Assembly: GCF_000711735.1 (NCBI RefSeq)
Contig: NZ_JONL01000001.1
Location: forward strand, 868,001-932,000
Length of the DNA stretch: 64,000 bases
Reading direction: 5' to 3'
DNA from: Maridesulfovibrio frigidus DSM 17176
GTDB taxonomy: Bacteria; Desulfobacterota; Desulfovibrionia; Desulfovibrionales; Desulfovibrionaceae
Positions 37,403 to 46,388 of this stretch are shown here, one piece after another (position 1 is the first letter of the stretch; each line of letters begins with the position of its first letter). Position numbers and translations under genes: made by a program. Below the pieces are notes generated by a model, which had not been told where the DNA came from, searched no databases, and saw nothing but the letters and a program-made list of their open reading frames with translations.

Positions 37403-39856
37403 TCAACTACGGCCCTCTATCGGCAGCTTGATTGTAAATGTTGTCCCAAGGTTTTCCCGAGATTCTACCGAAATAGAACCACTATGTTTTTTTATTATTG
37501 CATATGCAATAGCAAGACCTTGGCCAGTTCCTTTACCTAGTTCTTTTGTTGTAAAGAAGTGATCAAAAACTCGATTAATGTTTTTTTCTGGAATGCCACA
37601 GCCATTATCTTGAATAGACAACACTGCCATTTCAGCTTCTTGAAATGTTGTTATTTTGATTAATCCTTTAATATTTTTATCTCCATCCTTTAGAGCAATT
37701 GCGTGGGCAGAATTAACAAGAAGGTTCACAATTACTTGGTTTATCTCCCCAGGATGGCAAAAAACATATGGCATTTCTTCATCAAGGTCCGTCTCAACCT
37801 CTGCAACGTACTTCCATTCATTTCTCGTGATAATCACGGTATTATTTATTATTTCATTTAAATCTGCACTACGGAAATCCATAGTACCAGGATGCGTAAA
37901 CTGTTTCATTGCTTGAACTATCTTAGAAACCTGATCCACACCTTCTATACTATCGCCAATCGCTTGTTTCCATTCTTTCATTAATTCAATTGAATCATTC
38001 ACTGCAGGAGAAAAAGTGGGGGGGGTATTCCCATTTTCCATAGACACACCAAGTACATCCTCAAACTCTGCCCATGAGTCTCTCATAAATCCTAAATTGC
38101 CAGAGATATACTGTATAGGAGTATTGATCTCGTGAGCTATACCCGCAGCCAGTTGACCAATAGATTCTAACTTTTGAGCCATAGCTAATTGAAGTTCCAT
38201 GTTAACCCGCTCTGTGACATCTATATGAGTCCCTACAACCCTGACAACTTCCCCTTGCTCATTAAAAAAGGCCTTTGCTCTGGAAAGAATATTTACCCAG
38301 TGACCTTGCTTATGCTTCATTTTGAATTCGATCTTAAACTTGTCCTGCTCTTTGTTTAAGAGTTTTTCTATTAAGTCCCATGCCAACTTAAAATCTTCTG
38401 GGGAAGTCAATCTTTCCCAAACCGAAAGATCATTCGGCAACTCATTATAAGTATACCCCAACATGCTTTTCCAAGCAGGTGAAAAGTAAACTTCGTTGGA
38501 GTTAAGATCCCAATCATAGATACCATCATCGGTAGCATCCATTGCATAGCTGAATCGTTCTTCACTTAGCTGTAAGGATCGTTCAGATTCTTTCCGCGCT
38601 GTGATGTCTCTAACTACACCTGTCATTCTCGTAACATTACCGTTTGGGTCTAAACCTTGATCACCGCATGCATGAATCCACCGCACCTCACCATCAGCAC
38701 GTTGGATGCGACACTCGAAGAGCCATGGTTTTTGTGCTTCAACAGCTTCTTGAAAAAGCCGATCCGTTTCCGCGCGGTCATCTGGATAAACGTGTTTTAA
38801 AAACATTTCATAAGTCCACTCAGCCAGAGGCTTATCATAACCAAAAATTTTATCATGAAGTGGCGTTCGTAGTGAAGTATGATCCACTAAATTCAAATCC
38901 CACAGCCCTGTCTGACTCACTTGCAATGCAAAATCTAAAATGGCCTTACGTTGATGAATCTCTTCCGTTTTTAAAAGCACCGTCTTTTCAAGTCTCTTTT
39001 GTTGTCGCGTCATAGAATAGACACCATAAACAATTCCCAACCAAATCACTGTAGCGAAAAACCGCCATATATAAAGAGATAGTAAATAACTTTTATTCCA
39101 GCCCATTGACGGTATAAGGGAAAGTTCCCAGCTCCCATCAGGTAAAGAGATTACTCCTGAAACAGGATGTTGATTAAGTATGCCCCCATCACCATCAAAG
39201 ACTTTCCCGTCATTACCAACTAAAGCAAATTGAAAGTCATTTATCGGTAAATATAAACCAGCTTCCTCTAACACCGGATTTATGTCTAGAACCATAGAAA
39301 CTAAACCCCAAAAGGTATCACCGTCAAAAACAGCCATACGACATACAAGACCAAGGCCTCCTTGCCTTAATTCATAAGGCCCGCTCAACACCATACCTCG
39401 ATCACGAAGAGCCCTCTCTACATCAGCTTGCACATTCGGTCGCTCATCTTTAAGTTGGTTATGCCCAACTGCCTTTTGGTTACGCGCAATAGGATACACA
39501 AAGGTATTAATACCACCAGGAGCGACTATGAAATTGCGAATTCCTCTTGCTGAAGAGTAGAGTCCCGCCGCAAACATATCGAAATTTTTCTTTTTTCCTT
39601 TTATTTCAGTTGGAATAATGACTGTTTTAGAAAAAGTATTAAGCCCAATCAACAAAGCAAATCGAGAATTCACTTGATTGGATAACGAACTCGTAATCCT
39701 ATCTACCGTGTAGTGAAAACTTGCTCTTTCGCTCTCAACCAAAAAATCATTATAAGATCTATCTATTACAAAGATCGCAACAAGAAGAACCAGCCCAACT
39801 AATGCGAAGACTGAGTTCTGATATTTATTATAACCATATCTGTTTTCATTTAACAC
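37403..39856 (-). CDS. CHASE-PAS-PAS sensor histidine kinase
   Basis: About 817 residues from a GTG at 39856 placed just after AGGAGGAGTC; the open frame continues 17 codons further upstream. Membrane segment (about 17-35), periplasmic CHASE domain (about 60-240; FIVAPGGINTFVYPIARNQ is typical), membrane segment near 265-285, two PAS/PAC units, and a kinase core with His in AAGIAHEINTPIQYISGN, NLLVNSAHAI, DNGCGIPEKN and GKGTGQGLA. Of the class that regenerates with HEIN-type H-boxes, as in the PocR kinase. No receiver domain and no adjacent response regulator. Convergent with the solute-binding protein gene (27 bp gap). Confidence 0.9.
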   Translation of the reverse strand: MLNENRYGYNKYQNSVFALVGLVLLVAIFVIDRSYNDFLVESERASFHYTVDRITSSLSNQVNSRFALLIGLNTFSKTVIIPTEIKGKKKNFDMFAAGLYSSARGIRNFIVAPGGINTFVYPIARNQKAVGHNQLKDERPNVQADVERALRDRGMVLSGPYELRQGGLGLVCRMAVFDGDTFWGLVSMVLDINPVLEEAGLYLPINDFQFALVGNDGKVFDGDGGILNQHPVSGVISLPDGSWELSLIPSMGWNKSYLLSLYIWRFFATVIWLGIVYGVYSMTRQQKRLEKTVLLKTEEIHQRKAILDFALQVSQTGLWDLNLVDHTSLRTPLHDKIFGYDKPLAEWTYEMFLKHVYPDDRAETDRLFQEAVEAQKPWLFECRIQRADGEVRWIHACGDQGLDPNGNVTRMTGVVRDITARKESERSLQLSEERFSYAMDATDDGIYDWDLNSNEVYFSPAWKSMLGYTYNELPNDLSVWERLTSPEDFKLAWDLIEKLLNKEQDKFKIEFKMKHKQGHWVNILSRAKAFFNEQGEVVRVVGTHIDVTERVNMELQLAMAQKLESIGQLAAGIAHEINTPIQYISGNLGFMRDSWAEFEDVLGVSMENGNTPPTFSPAVNDSIELMKEWKQAIGDSIEGVDQVSKIVQAMKQFTHPGTMDFRSADLNEIINNTVIITRNEWKYVAEVETDLDEEMPYVFCHPGEINQVIVNLLVNSAHAIALKDGDKNIKGLIKITTFQEAEMAVLSIQDNGCGIPEKNINRVFDHFFTTKELGKGTGQGLAIAYAIIKKHSGSISVESRENLGTTFTIKLPIEGRS

Positions 39857-40095
39857 GACTCCTCCTATAATAATGATAGTACAAGATATCAGAAATATTA
39901 AAAACAAACACGGTTAAATTAGAATCTAAATTGTAAACAATGAAGGCGTCAGGAAGAATCCGACTCTCAAAATCAGATTCCCTCCCACTCATGAGATGGC
40001 AATCTACCAATTAATGAACGTGACATAAGTATTGCAAATTGATAACTCAAAGTCCTATACTTTCAATATTAGCATATAAAAACGAGGAGTTAGCC

Positions 40096-40911
40096 TTGAC
40101 AGATTTTTTGCATAGAACTCGGGCTTTGCTTGGGCAGCAGGCCCTTGAGACACTGAGTAGGCCTCTCGTGACAATAGCAGGACTTGGTGGTGTTGGAGGG
40201 CCTGCGTTCATGACCCTTGTACGTTCGGGCGTGAAGCGTTTCCGTTTGGCGGAACAGGGCATTTTTGATCCACCTGATATGAACAGACAATGGGCAGCTC
40301 TTGGCTCTACCATGGACAGGCCAAAACTTGCCGTCTACGTAGAATGGGCCAAAAGCATCAATCCCGAGATAGAAATCGAGGAATTTCCAGAGGGACTCAC
40401 ACTGGAAAACATGGACGCATTCCTACTCGGATCGGATATTTATATCGGCGCCATCGATATTGATGCCAGCAAAGAATTGATGGACCGAGCCGTAATCATC
40501 CTTCGAAAAGAAAAAATTCCGATCTTCACCAGTGTGGCGTGCGGGTTTGGTACTATCATGCTAAATTATGACCCATGTGGCATGTCACCCGATGAGTTTT
40601 GGCAAAAGTCAGCGGCGCAAGCGGATGAAGTTTCGCCATTTTTATTTATAGCCAAGGACGTCTTTTCCCACGATTTGCTTACAAACATAGCGAAATCGTT
40701 TGAGCCGAATAAGCTGGCTACCTGTGCCGTGGGCGCAGGACAGGCAGGACTGTTAGTAGCCTCGGAAATTATCGCATACATCCTCAAAGACACAGACTAC
40801 CTTGAGCGCGAAATTGTTTTCGCACCCTCCTTTGTTATCCTAGATCTGTTAAGCATGAAGATGGAGGTCAAATCTATTTTAGACTATGACCCGCCACATG
40901 ATCCATCATGA
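40096..40911 (+). CDS. E1-like (ThiF/MoeB/HesA family) adenylating enzyme
   Basis: About 271 residues from a TTG at 40096, chosen because GAGGAG lies six to seven bases before it; earlier in-frame starts lack one. The Rossmann ATP-binding part is clear: TIAGLGGVGGPAFMTLVRSG, then the DMNRQ and RPKLAV motifs of E1-type enzymes that adenylate a C-terminal carboxylate. The zinc-binding CxxC pairs of MoeB/ThiF are absent and there is no rhodanese domain. No ubiquitin-like partner gene (ThiS/MoaD) is present; instead the stop overlaps the ATG of a GNAT-like gene (ATGA). It probably activates a carboxyl group in an unknown pathway encoded by this operon. Confidence 0.8.
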   Translation: MTDFLHRTRALLGQQALETLSRPLVTIAGLGGVGGPAFMTLVRSGVKRFRLAEQGIFDPPDMNRQWAALGSTMDRPKLAVYVEWAKSINPEIEIEEFPEGLTLENMDAFLLGSDIYIGAIDIDASKELMDRAVIILRKEKIPIFTSVACGFGTIMLNYDPCGMSPDEFWQKSAAQADEVSPFLFIAKDVFSHDLLTNIAKSFEPNKLATCAVGAGQAGLLVASEIIAYILKDTDYLEREIVFAPSFVILDLLSMKMEVKSILDYDPPHDPS

Positions 40912-41915
40912 AAGATGTAAACGAACCGCTCTATGATATTCAGCGATTCCGGCCGGAACACGCGCAGGGTGTTAGCCGCTGCTTCTTTGATGTGTATGGA
41001 AACAGCTATCCTACAGCGTTTGTTTACGAACCTGAAAGCCTTATAGATCTGAACGAGTCCGGAAATCTTATTTCTATAGTGACGATTTCAAATGAGACGA
41101 ATGAGGTAGTCGGACACGGCTCAGCGCAACGCTGTTATCCAGGCGGCGCCGCAGAATCCGGCCTCGCCGTTGTAAAACGAGCTCACGAGGGACACTTTCT
41201 TTTGGCCCAGATGATCAAATGTCTGGATAAGGAAGTTCTTCTGACTGGTGTACGTTGCATGGTCAGCCACGAAGTCACTAGTCATCGAGCTAGTCAAGTG
41301 ATCGCACGCCGGGCCGGTTTCAAGAATTGTTGCCTAGCACTGGGAGCAATGCCCTCCTCTCTCGATTTCAAGAAAACCACTGGAGTAGTAGCACAGCGGG
41401 AAAGCTGCGTGGTCAGTATGAAATTCCTTGCGGATCCCGAAACTGCCATTATCTGCGCGCCATCTCATCATCAGGACATGATCGAGCAGATATATGCACA
41501 CTTGGGAAGACCTATTTCCTTTGAACAATTGCCCATGCAGGATGGAGCTGGATCGGTCACAGTTCGGTTCAACAGCAGTTGGGAGATGGGCGATATTCAA
41601 GTTCAATGCACAGGAACAGACACCGCATCGGATATAAAAAGATATTTGAGGGATCTACTAGATAAAGACGGTGCGGCTGCGGTTTTTCTTGAACGACCCT
41701 TGGATCAGAGAGGAATTGAGGACATCTGCAGAGCGGCTGAATCGGAAGGTTTTTTCTTCGCAGGCCTGGGGCCAAACACCACCCATGGCGGAGAATCACT
41801 TTTCCTTCAGTACGTAGCTTCAAAACTTGATATGTCTCTGTTTCAAGTAGCTTCACCCATGGGCAAGAAAATATTCAACTACGTGGCCAATGAGCGGAAG
41901 CGTTTAACTAAGTAA
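40908..41915 (+). CDS. GNAT-like acyltransferase-type protein
   Basis: 335 residues, start codon overlapping the stop of the E1-like gene. The N-terminal half (about 10-170) follows the GNAT pattern: FRPEHAQGVSRCFFDVYG, then VVGHGSAQRCYPGGAAESGLAVVKRAHEG in the position of the acetyl-CoA loop, and ASQVIARRAGF. The second half (about 185-330) may be another, diverged GNAT-like fold. The canonical Q/RxxGxG/A loop is not clean, so cofactor use is uncertain. No membrane segment. Middle gene of a three-gene operon. Confidence 0.65.
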   Translation: MKDVNEPLYDIQRFRPEHAQGVSRCFFDVYGNSYPTAFVYEPESLIDLNESGNLISIVTISNETNEVVGHGSAQRCYPGGAAESGLAVVKRAHEGHFLLAQMIKCLDKEVLLTGVRCMVSHEVTSHRASQVIARRAGFKNCCLALGAMPSSLDFKKTTGVVAQRESCVVSMKFLADPETAIICAPSHHQDMIEQIYAHLGRPISFEQLPMQDGAGSVTVRFNSSWEMGDIQVQCTGTDTASDIKRYLRDLLDKDGAAAVFLERPLDQRGIEDICRAAESEGFFFAGLGPNTTHGGESLFLQYVASKLDMSLFQVASPMGKKIFNYVANERKRLTK

Positions 41916-41946
41916 AAACCGCGAAAGAGCATGAGAACAAGCCTGA

Positions 41947-44379
41947 ATGAACAATAGCATGTCACATCCGACTTTGATCAGAGTACCCCGAGCCAAAGAA
42001 CAACTGCGCCGCGTCCTTTCTTTTGTGGAAAACGGAGCAACATGTTGCGGCCTTGGAGCCCGTGAGACTTTATCAATGACTCTGGCAGCGGAAGAGATAT
42101 TTATATACCTCTGCCAGAATGCAGATCATGACCAAATGATCGACATTTCCTGCAGCCCTCAAACATACTATTTACGCCTTGATTTTAAATTTACGGAAAG
42201 TAAGTTTGACTACCGAGCCTTCAACCTTACGCACGAAACCAATTTTGGCGTTGAAGAGGATATGCTCGCGATCGGCCTTTTGTTAGCTTCCCGAAGCGTC
42301 GATCAACTGCGCCTAGTGCGGGAGCAACAGAAGCTATTCCGGTTGGTGCTGGTCAAGGAAAAGACCTATGCACTTCCACAAAGCATGTCCGATCCAAGTC
42401 CCGCTGTAGTTTTCGAATGTGAACCGCGAATAGCTACCCCAGAAGCAATAGAGCTATTTGCAAAGATGGCATCATACCATCTTAGCCCAGAACTGCTTCC
42501 CCAATTTTTTGCGAACCCCGGCAAGCTACGAGATATGGTTGCATCCGGTGAATATAACTGCGCCGTGGCATCCGATGCACACGGGCGACAATGCGGTGGT
42601 ATGTTCTGGCGGTGCGACACTGCCAAAACTCTAGAATGTTACGGCCCTTATCTGTTTGAAGATCAGGCTGGGCTAGAAGAGCAAAATATTTACACAGGTC
42701 TTTTAAACTCATGCCTAAAGGATCTTACGAGAACACCCGCCATAGGCTTGATCAATCGCTATCCAGGCGCACCTCTCTCCAGCCGCGATTTTGAGGAACT
42801 CGGGTCCTACTCGGTGTATAAGAAAGATTGCGAAACCACGACAGAAGTAGTCTATTTTCGGCAATTACGTGAGGACCCCGGTGTAAAGGCATGGGCGGAC
42901 ACGGCGCTGGAGGACTTCCTATTACAGGAGTACCGTCGTCTCGTTCTTCCAAGGGAAGTTGAGTTTATACGACCTGAAGAGAATAAGATAGAATCAGAAT
43001 ATTCTGCTCTAACTACCAGTTTTCAGCGTGAACAAAATGTCGTCACACTACGGCCACTATGGCCTGGGTGCGACATGGAAGATAATGTGGCCAGACATGT
43101 GTGCCTGCTTGAAAAAGAGAACTGGTGTAACATATCTGCGGAAATAGACCTCGGAATCCCATGGCAGGCAGCCTTCACAAAGCCCCTACTAAAACATGGT
43201 TTCATACCACGGCTAGTACTTCCCCACGCCGGACAGGGCGATGTCGTACTGTTCCGCCGCCCTACTGTGCTGCATTGTCTCGTTCCCGCTTTCGTTAAGA
43301 ATTTTGAGCCCTACATTCCGAGTCAGCCCGGCGACGTATTAAAAAAGAAATACAACTATGACGTCCTCTATCGTTTGAACAACAACGAAAACCCCCTTGG
43401 ACCTCCTTCGGCAGCACTGCGAGCACAGACAGACTTTTCCCCAATAGACTCCGCCATATATCCAAGCGGAGATTCCTACCACCTTCGCCTCAAACTGGCT
43501 GAAAGTTGCGAACTACATCCCGACCAGTTCATTGTTACGAACGGTGCGAACGAGAGCATAACTTTGCTCATTAAGTCCTTTTGCGAGCCCGGCGACAACA
43601 TTATCACTGCGGACCAAACATACGGTGGATATGAGTGGGTAGCTCGCTTTTCCGGCATCGACACCAAGTTGGTGGCCCTGAACAATATGGCTTTCGACCC
43701 AGCAGCTATGCTTGAAATGCGTGACGCCCGAACGAAGATCTTTTTTATTTGTAATCCCAATAATCCGACAGGAACTTACTGGAGTACGGAGCAACTGACT
43801 AACTTCCTTGAACAGGTGGACGAGCGTTGTATAGTAGTACTGGATGAAGCCTATTTCGAATTCGTTGATAAACCCGATTTTCCAGATGGCACATCACTGA
43901 TAAGCCGGTATCCCAACCTTGTGATACTAAGAACTTTTTCCAAGATGTACGGTCTGGCTGGACTGCGTATCGGCTACTTGGCGGGCGACATTGACGTCGT
44001 CAACATGATACGCCGCACTGCCATTGTCTATTCCGTCAACGCAGTAGCGCAAGTGGCTGCGCAGGCGGCTTTAGGAGATCAGGAGCACATCATGCGCACT
44101 AGAGAAATGGTTGCCTCGGGCAAAGACCTTCTTCTCCATGAGCTTTCTCCACTGGGTCTGGATTTGGTCAATGGCGAAGGCAACTACGTAGTGGTCAAAC
44201 TTCCATTCAGCGACAGTCTGGCCTATCGCATGATGATGCAACAAGGCGTCATGGTAAGGATGATGACACCTTTTCGCTTTCCTAACTGTATCCGAATTAC
44301 CGTTGGACAAAAAGATGCCATGCAAGCATGCGTTAAAGCTCTGGCGAAATCCATCAAACAGGGAAGCAATTTATCCTGA
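41947..44379 (+). CDS. Fusion: degenerate RsbW-like ATPase, GNAT-like middle, HisC-like aminotransferase
   Basis: 810 residues. Residues about 10-135 follow the anti-sigma-factor kinase (HATPase_c_2) layout (LSMTLAAEEIFIYLCQNA, then DMLAIGLLLASRSVDQLRL), but the N-box Asn and the DxGxPF motif are missing. Residues about 150-440 resemble two GNAT-like folds and include GMFWRCDTAKTLECYGPYLF. Residues about 455-805 form a complete class I/II aminotransferase close to histidinol-phosphate aminotransferase: LNNNENPLGPPSAAL, NGANESI, NPNNPTGTYWS, DEAYFEF and the PLP-lysine motif TFSKMYGLAGLRIGY. The fusion order is unusual. It is the last gene of the operon with the E1-like and GNAT-like genes (31 bp gap). 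Confidence 0.78.
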   Translation: MNNSMSHPTLIRVPRAKEQLRRVLSFVENGATCCGLGARETLSMTLAAEEIFIYLCQNADHDQMIDISCSPQTYYLRLDFKFTESKFDYRAFNLTHETNFGVEEDMLAIGLLLASRSVDQLRLVREQQKLFRLVLVKEKTYALPQSMSDPSPAVVFECEPRIATPEAIELFAKMASYHLSPELLPQFFANPGKLRDMVASGEYNCAVASDAHGRQCGGMFWRCDTAKTLECYGPYLFEDQAGLEEQNIYTGLLNSCLKDLTRTPAIGLINRYPGAPLSSRDFEELGSYSVYKKDCETTTEVVYFRQLREDPGVKAWADTALEDFLLQEYRRLVLPREVEFIRPEENKIESEYSALTTSFQREQNVVTLRPLWPGCDMEDNVARHVCLLEKENWCNISAEIDLGIPWQAAFTKPLLKHGFIPRLVLPHAGQGDVVLFRRPTVLHCLVPAFVKNFEPYIPSQPGDVLKKKYNYDVLYRLNNNENPLGPPSAALRAQTDFSPIDSAIYPSGDSYHLRLKLAESCELHPDQFIVTNGANESITLLIKSFCEPGDNIITADQTYGGYEWVARFSGIDTKLVALNNMAFDPAAMLEMRDARTKIFFICNPNNPTGTYWSTEQLTNFLEQVDERCIVVLDEAYFEFVDKPDFPDGTSLISRYPNLVILRTFSKMYGLAGLRIGYLAGDIDVVNMIRRTAIVYSVNAVAQVAAQAALGDQEHIMRTREMVASGKDLLLHELSPLGLDLVNGEGNYVVVKLPFSDSLAYRMMMQQGVMVRMMTPFRFPNCIRITVGQKDAMQACVKALAKSIKQGSNLS

Positions 44380-44444
44380 AATTGTTTCACCATACTCTGC
44401 CTAAACGCTGTAAGATTTTGAATCTAAAAATCAATACTTCAAAA

Positions 44445-44475
44445 TTTCAAAATGTTATCCAATTGTTATCAACGC
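44445..44475. repeat. Short copy of the att-scar repeat core
   Basis: TTTCAAAATGTTATCC followed by AATTGTTATC, nearly the same as at 63150-63180 and at 54594-54615. It marks the left edge of the stretch where element remnants recur. Confidence 0.6.
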
Positions 44476-44584
44476 AATAAGAACTAAAAAGCATAATTCA
44501 ACTCTTCAGACACCCCCTTTTCATAAAGTTTAATATTATGTATACGTTAGTAACGATCTATATTTTAAAATATTGGAGTTAGTC

Positions 44585-45700
44585 ATGAAACCAACAGATC
44601 TCACCCTAAACGAGCAACTGCGAATAACTTCACATGAGATAGCTAAACGCAAGGGGTTACTTGATATCTCTGACGAAGATGCAAAAATATTATTGGACAC
44701 TAAGCCAATCATAATCTCTGATTTAGATACTATTGTAGAGGATTTTTATGACATATTGGTGGAAGTTGAAGGCGTAGCGCAGGTCATCGGAGATGCCGAA
44801 AGTTTGTACCGGCTTAAAAATCACTTGCGAGGCTATCTCCGATCACTATTCGATGCTCAATATGACATCCATTACGTCCAATCTCGATTACGCATTGGAC
44901 TTGTTCACAAACGCATAGGCGTCCCTCCCAAACTCTACATCGCGGCCTACAAAATTTTAAGCGGAATATTACAAGATAGGCTTAGAACAACGAAAAGTGA
45001 TGAGCCCTGTAAAATCTGCATTCAACGTTATAAAGCTTTAGAAAAACTAATGCTATTCGACTTGGTTCTTGTTTTTGACACTTATATTCAAGGACTGGTT
45101 AATGAAGTAAACCGGAGCCGTGAAGATCTTGAAGTATATGCCAGAGACCTTGAGTTTACTGTTGCTGAACGGACCCAGCAACTTGCGGAGCAAGCAAATA
45201 AAGACGGTATGACAAGTCTTTATAATCAACGTAGTTTCTTTGAACATATGCGTAAGGAATTGGCTCGAGCACAACGCCGGGCGGAAAGATTCTCACTATG
45301 CTATTTAGACCTTGATCATTTCAAACAGGCTAATGACACGAAGGGCCATAAGTACGGAGATGCAGTGCTCATCAACGTAGCAAAAGCAATGGGACAAATT
45401 TTACGAGAAGAAGATGTCGCCGCTAGATACGGTGGAGACGAATTCTGCATAATGCTACCCCAGACCACAAGCGACATGGCAAAGTCTGTTTGCAATAGGC
45501 TGACAAAAGCATTTTCAGAAATGGACCAAGAATGCAGGGTTACAATGAGCATTGGAATTGCTGAGTTCATTCCAGATATGGATATCGATGCCGACACACT
45601 CATCAAGAAAGCCGACAAGGCTATGTATGCTTCCAAAAAACAATCGGGACACTACATAACTTTGTATTCGGACGATCTTAATTCTGTAAAAACTGAGTGA
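44585..45700 (+). CDS. Globin-coupled diguanylate cyclase
   Basis: 371 residues from the ATG at 44585 (GGAG upstream). Residues about 1-160 are a protoglobin-type sensor (EDFYDILVEVEGVAQVIG, then RIGLVHKRIGVPPKLYIAAY with the likely proximal heme His). A coiled coil (about 185-205) leads to a GGDEF domain with intact RYGGDEFCIM. The layout matches oxygen-sensing cyclases such as DosC. The inhibitory I-site RxxD is not evident. Predicted to link oxygen to cyclic di-GMP, which fits an anaerobe. Monocistronic, with a terminator at 45753. Confidence 0.9.
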   Translation: MKPTDLTLNEQLRITSHEIAKRKGLLDISDEDAKILLDTKPIIISDLDTIVEDFYDILVEVEGVAQVIGDAESLYRLKNHLRGYLRSLFDAQYDIHYVQSRLRIGLVHKRIGVPPKLYIAAYKILSGILQDRLRTTKSDEPCKICIQRYKALEKLMLFDLVLVFDTYIQGLVNEVNRSREDLEVYARDLEFTVAERTQQLAEQANKDGMTSLYNQRSFFEHMRKELARAQRRAERFSLCYLDLDHFKQANDTKGHKYGDAVLINVAKAMGQILREEDVAARYGGDEFCIMLPQTTSDMAKSVCNRLTKAFSEMDQECRVTMSIGIAEFIPDMDIDADTLIKKADKAMYASKKQSGHYITLYSDDLNSVKTE

Positions 45701-45752
45701 TTGTATATTGAAACGAGCCAACTAAAGAGTACGCCTTCAGCTCTCAATTGTG

Positions 45753-45787
45753 AAAAGGTCAGCCCCATTTTAGAGGGCTGACCTTTT
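45753..45787 (+). terminator. Intrinsic terminator of the globin-GGDEF gene
   Basis: AAAAGGTCAGCCC pairs with GGGCTGACCTTTT. Confidence 0.9.
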
Positions 45788-46087
45788 ATTTTGTCGTGAA
45801 AAAATAAAACACTACTAGCAAAATCAGTTAACAATATTTTCAAAATCACCTCCTACAGCGGATAATCTACTATTCTTTAACCCGATACAAAAAGTTCCAT
45901 CGCTAGCAATAGTAGCTGAAGAAATAATAAAATTTCCGGCAGAAAATTTACATTTTTTTGTCCGGGATCCGCAGAAACAACAGACCGGCTCAATCCATTC
46001 CTAAACCGTCCAGAAAGACATGCATTAAAGCAGGTTACGGTGATTATTTCATTCCATCTAACACTCGCCATTATATGATTTTTTTTT

Positions 46088-46224
46088 ACTGTCTAACGGG
46101 GCAGATTTGAGTAGCGTAAGTACTATTCGAGGGTATTCTTCAACGAAGATTACCGCAGATTGTATATTGCCATGCTCATAAGTGTGAGAAGGTGCGCACG
46201 GTGAGTTTGTTGCCGACATTGTAG
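46088..46224 (+). pseudogene. Tyrosine recombinase 3' end, remnant 1
   Basis: Reads LSNGADLSSV...SSTKITAD and, after a one-base shift, VYCHAHKCEKVRTVSLLPTL-stop. This is the C-terminal end of a phage-type integrase including the Tyr nucleophile region. It is followed by the same kind of terminator (46258-46286) as remnants 2 and 4. Confidence 0.8.
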
Positions 46225-46257
46225 CCGCCTTGATCGGTTAAAATAATTAAATTAGTG

Positions 46258-46286
46258 AAGGCCAGTCCTGTTATGGGGCTAGCCTT
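46258..46286 (+). terminator. Terminator behind integrase remnant 1
   Basis: AAGGCCAG pairs with CTAGCCTT (one mismatch); near-identical hairpins follow the other integrase remnants. Confidence 0.7.
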
Positions 46287-46388
46287 TCATTTATCATTGT
46301 CCCGCCCTAGAATAGGTTGACACTCAGTAGTCCAACCAAGTGGCCCCTCCTCTCTTTGACGGGGAGATTGTAGACCGAAGACCATCTT

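Noticed and set aside
44379-44584. A full att-scar repeat at the left edge of the island region
   Set aside because: Only about 30 bp of the core is shared; no tmRNA-like segment is present, so I list it only as a short repeat.
45839-46080. A minus-strand stretch reading CFCGSRTKKCKFSAG..., reminiscent of a ClpX-type zinc finger
   Set aside because: It is short, has no start codon or ribosome-binding site in frame, and a stop lies just upstream. I do not call a gene.
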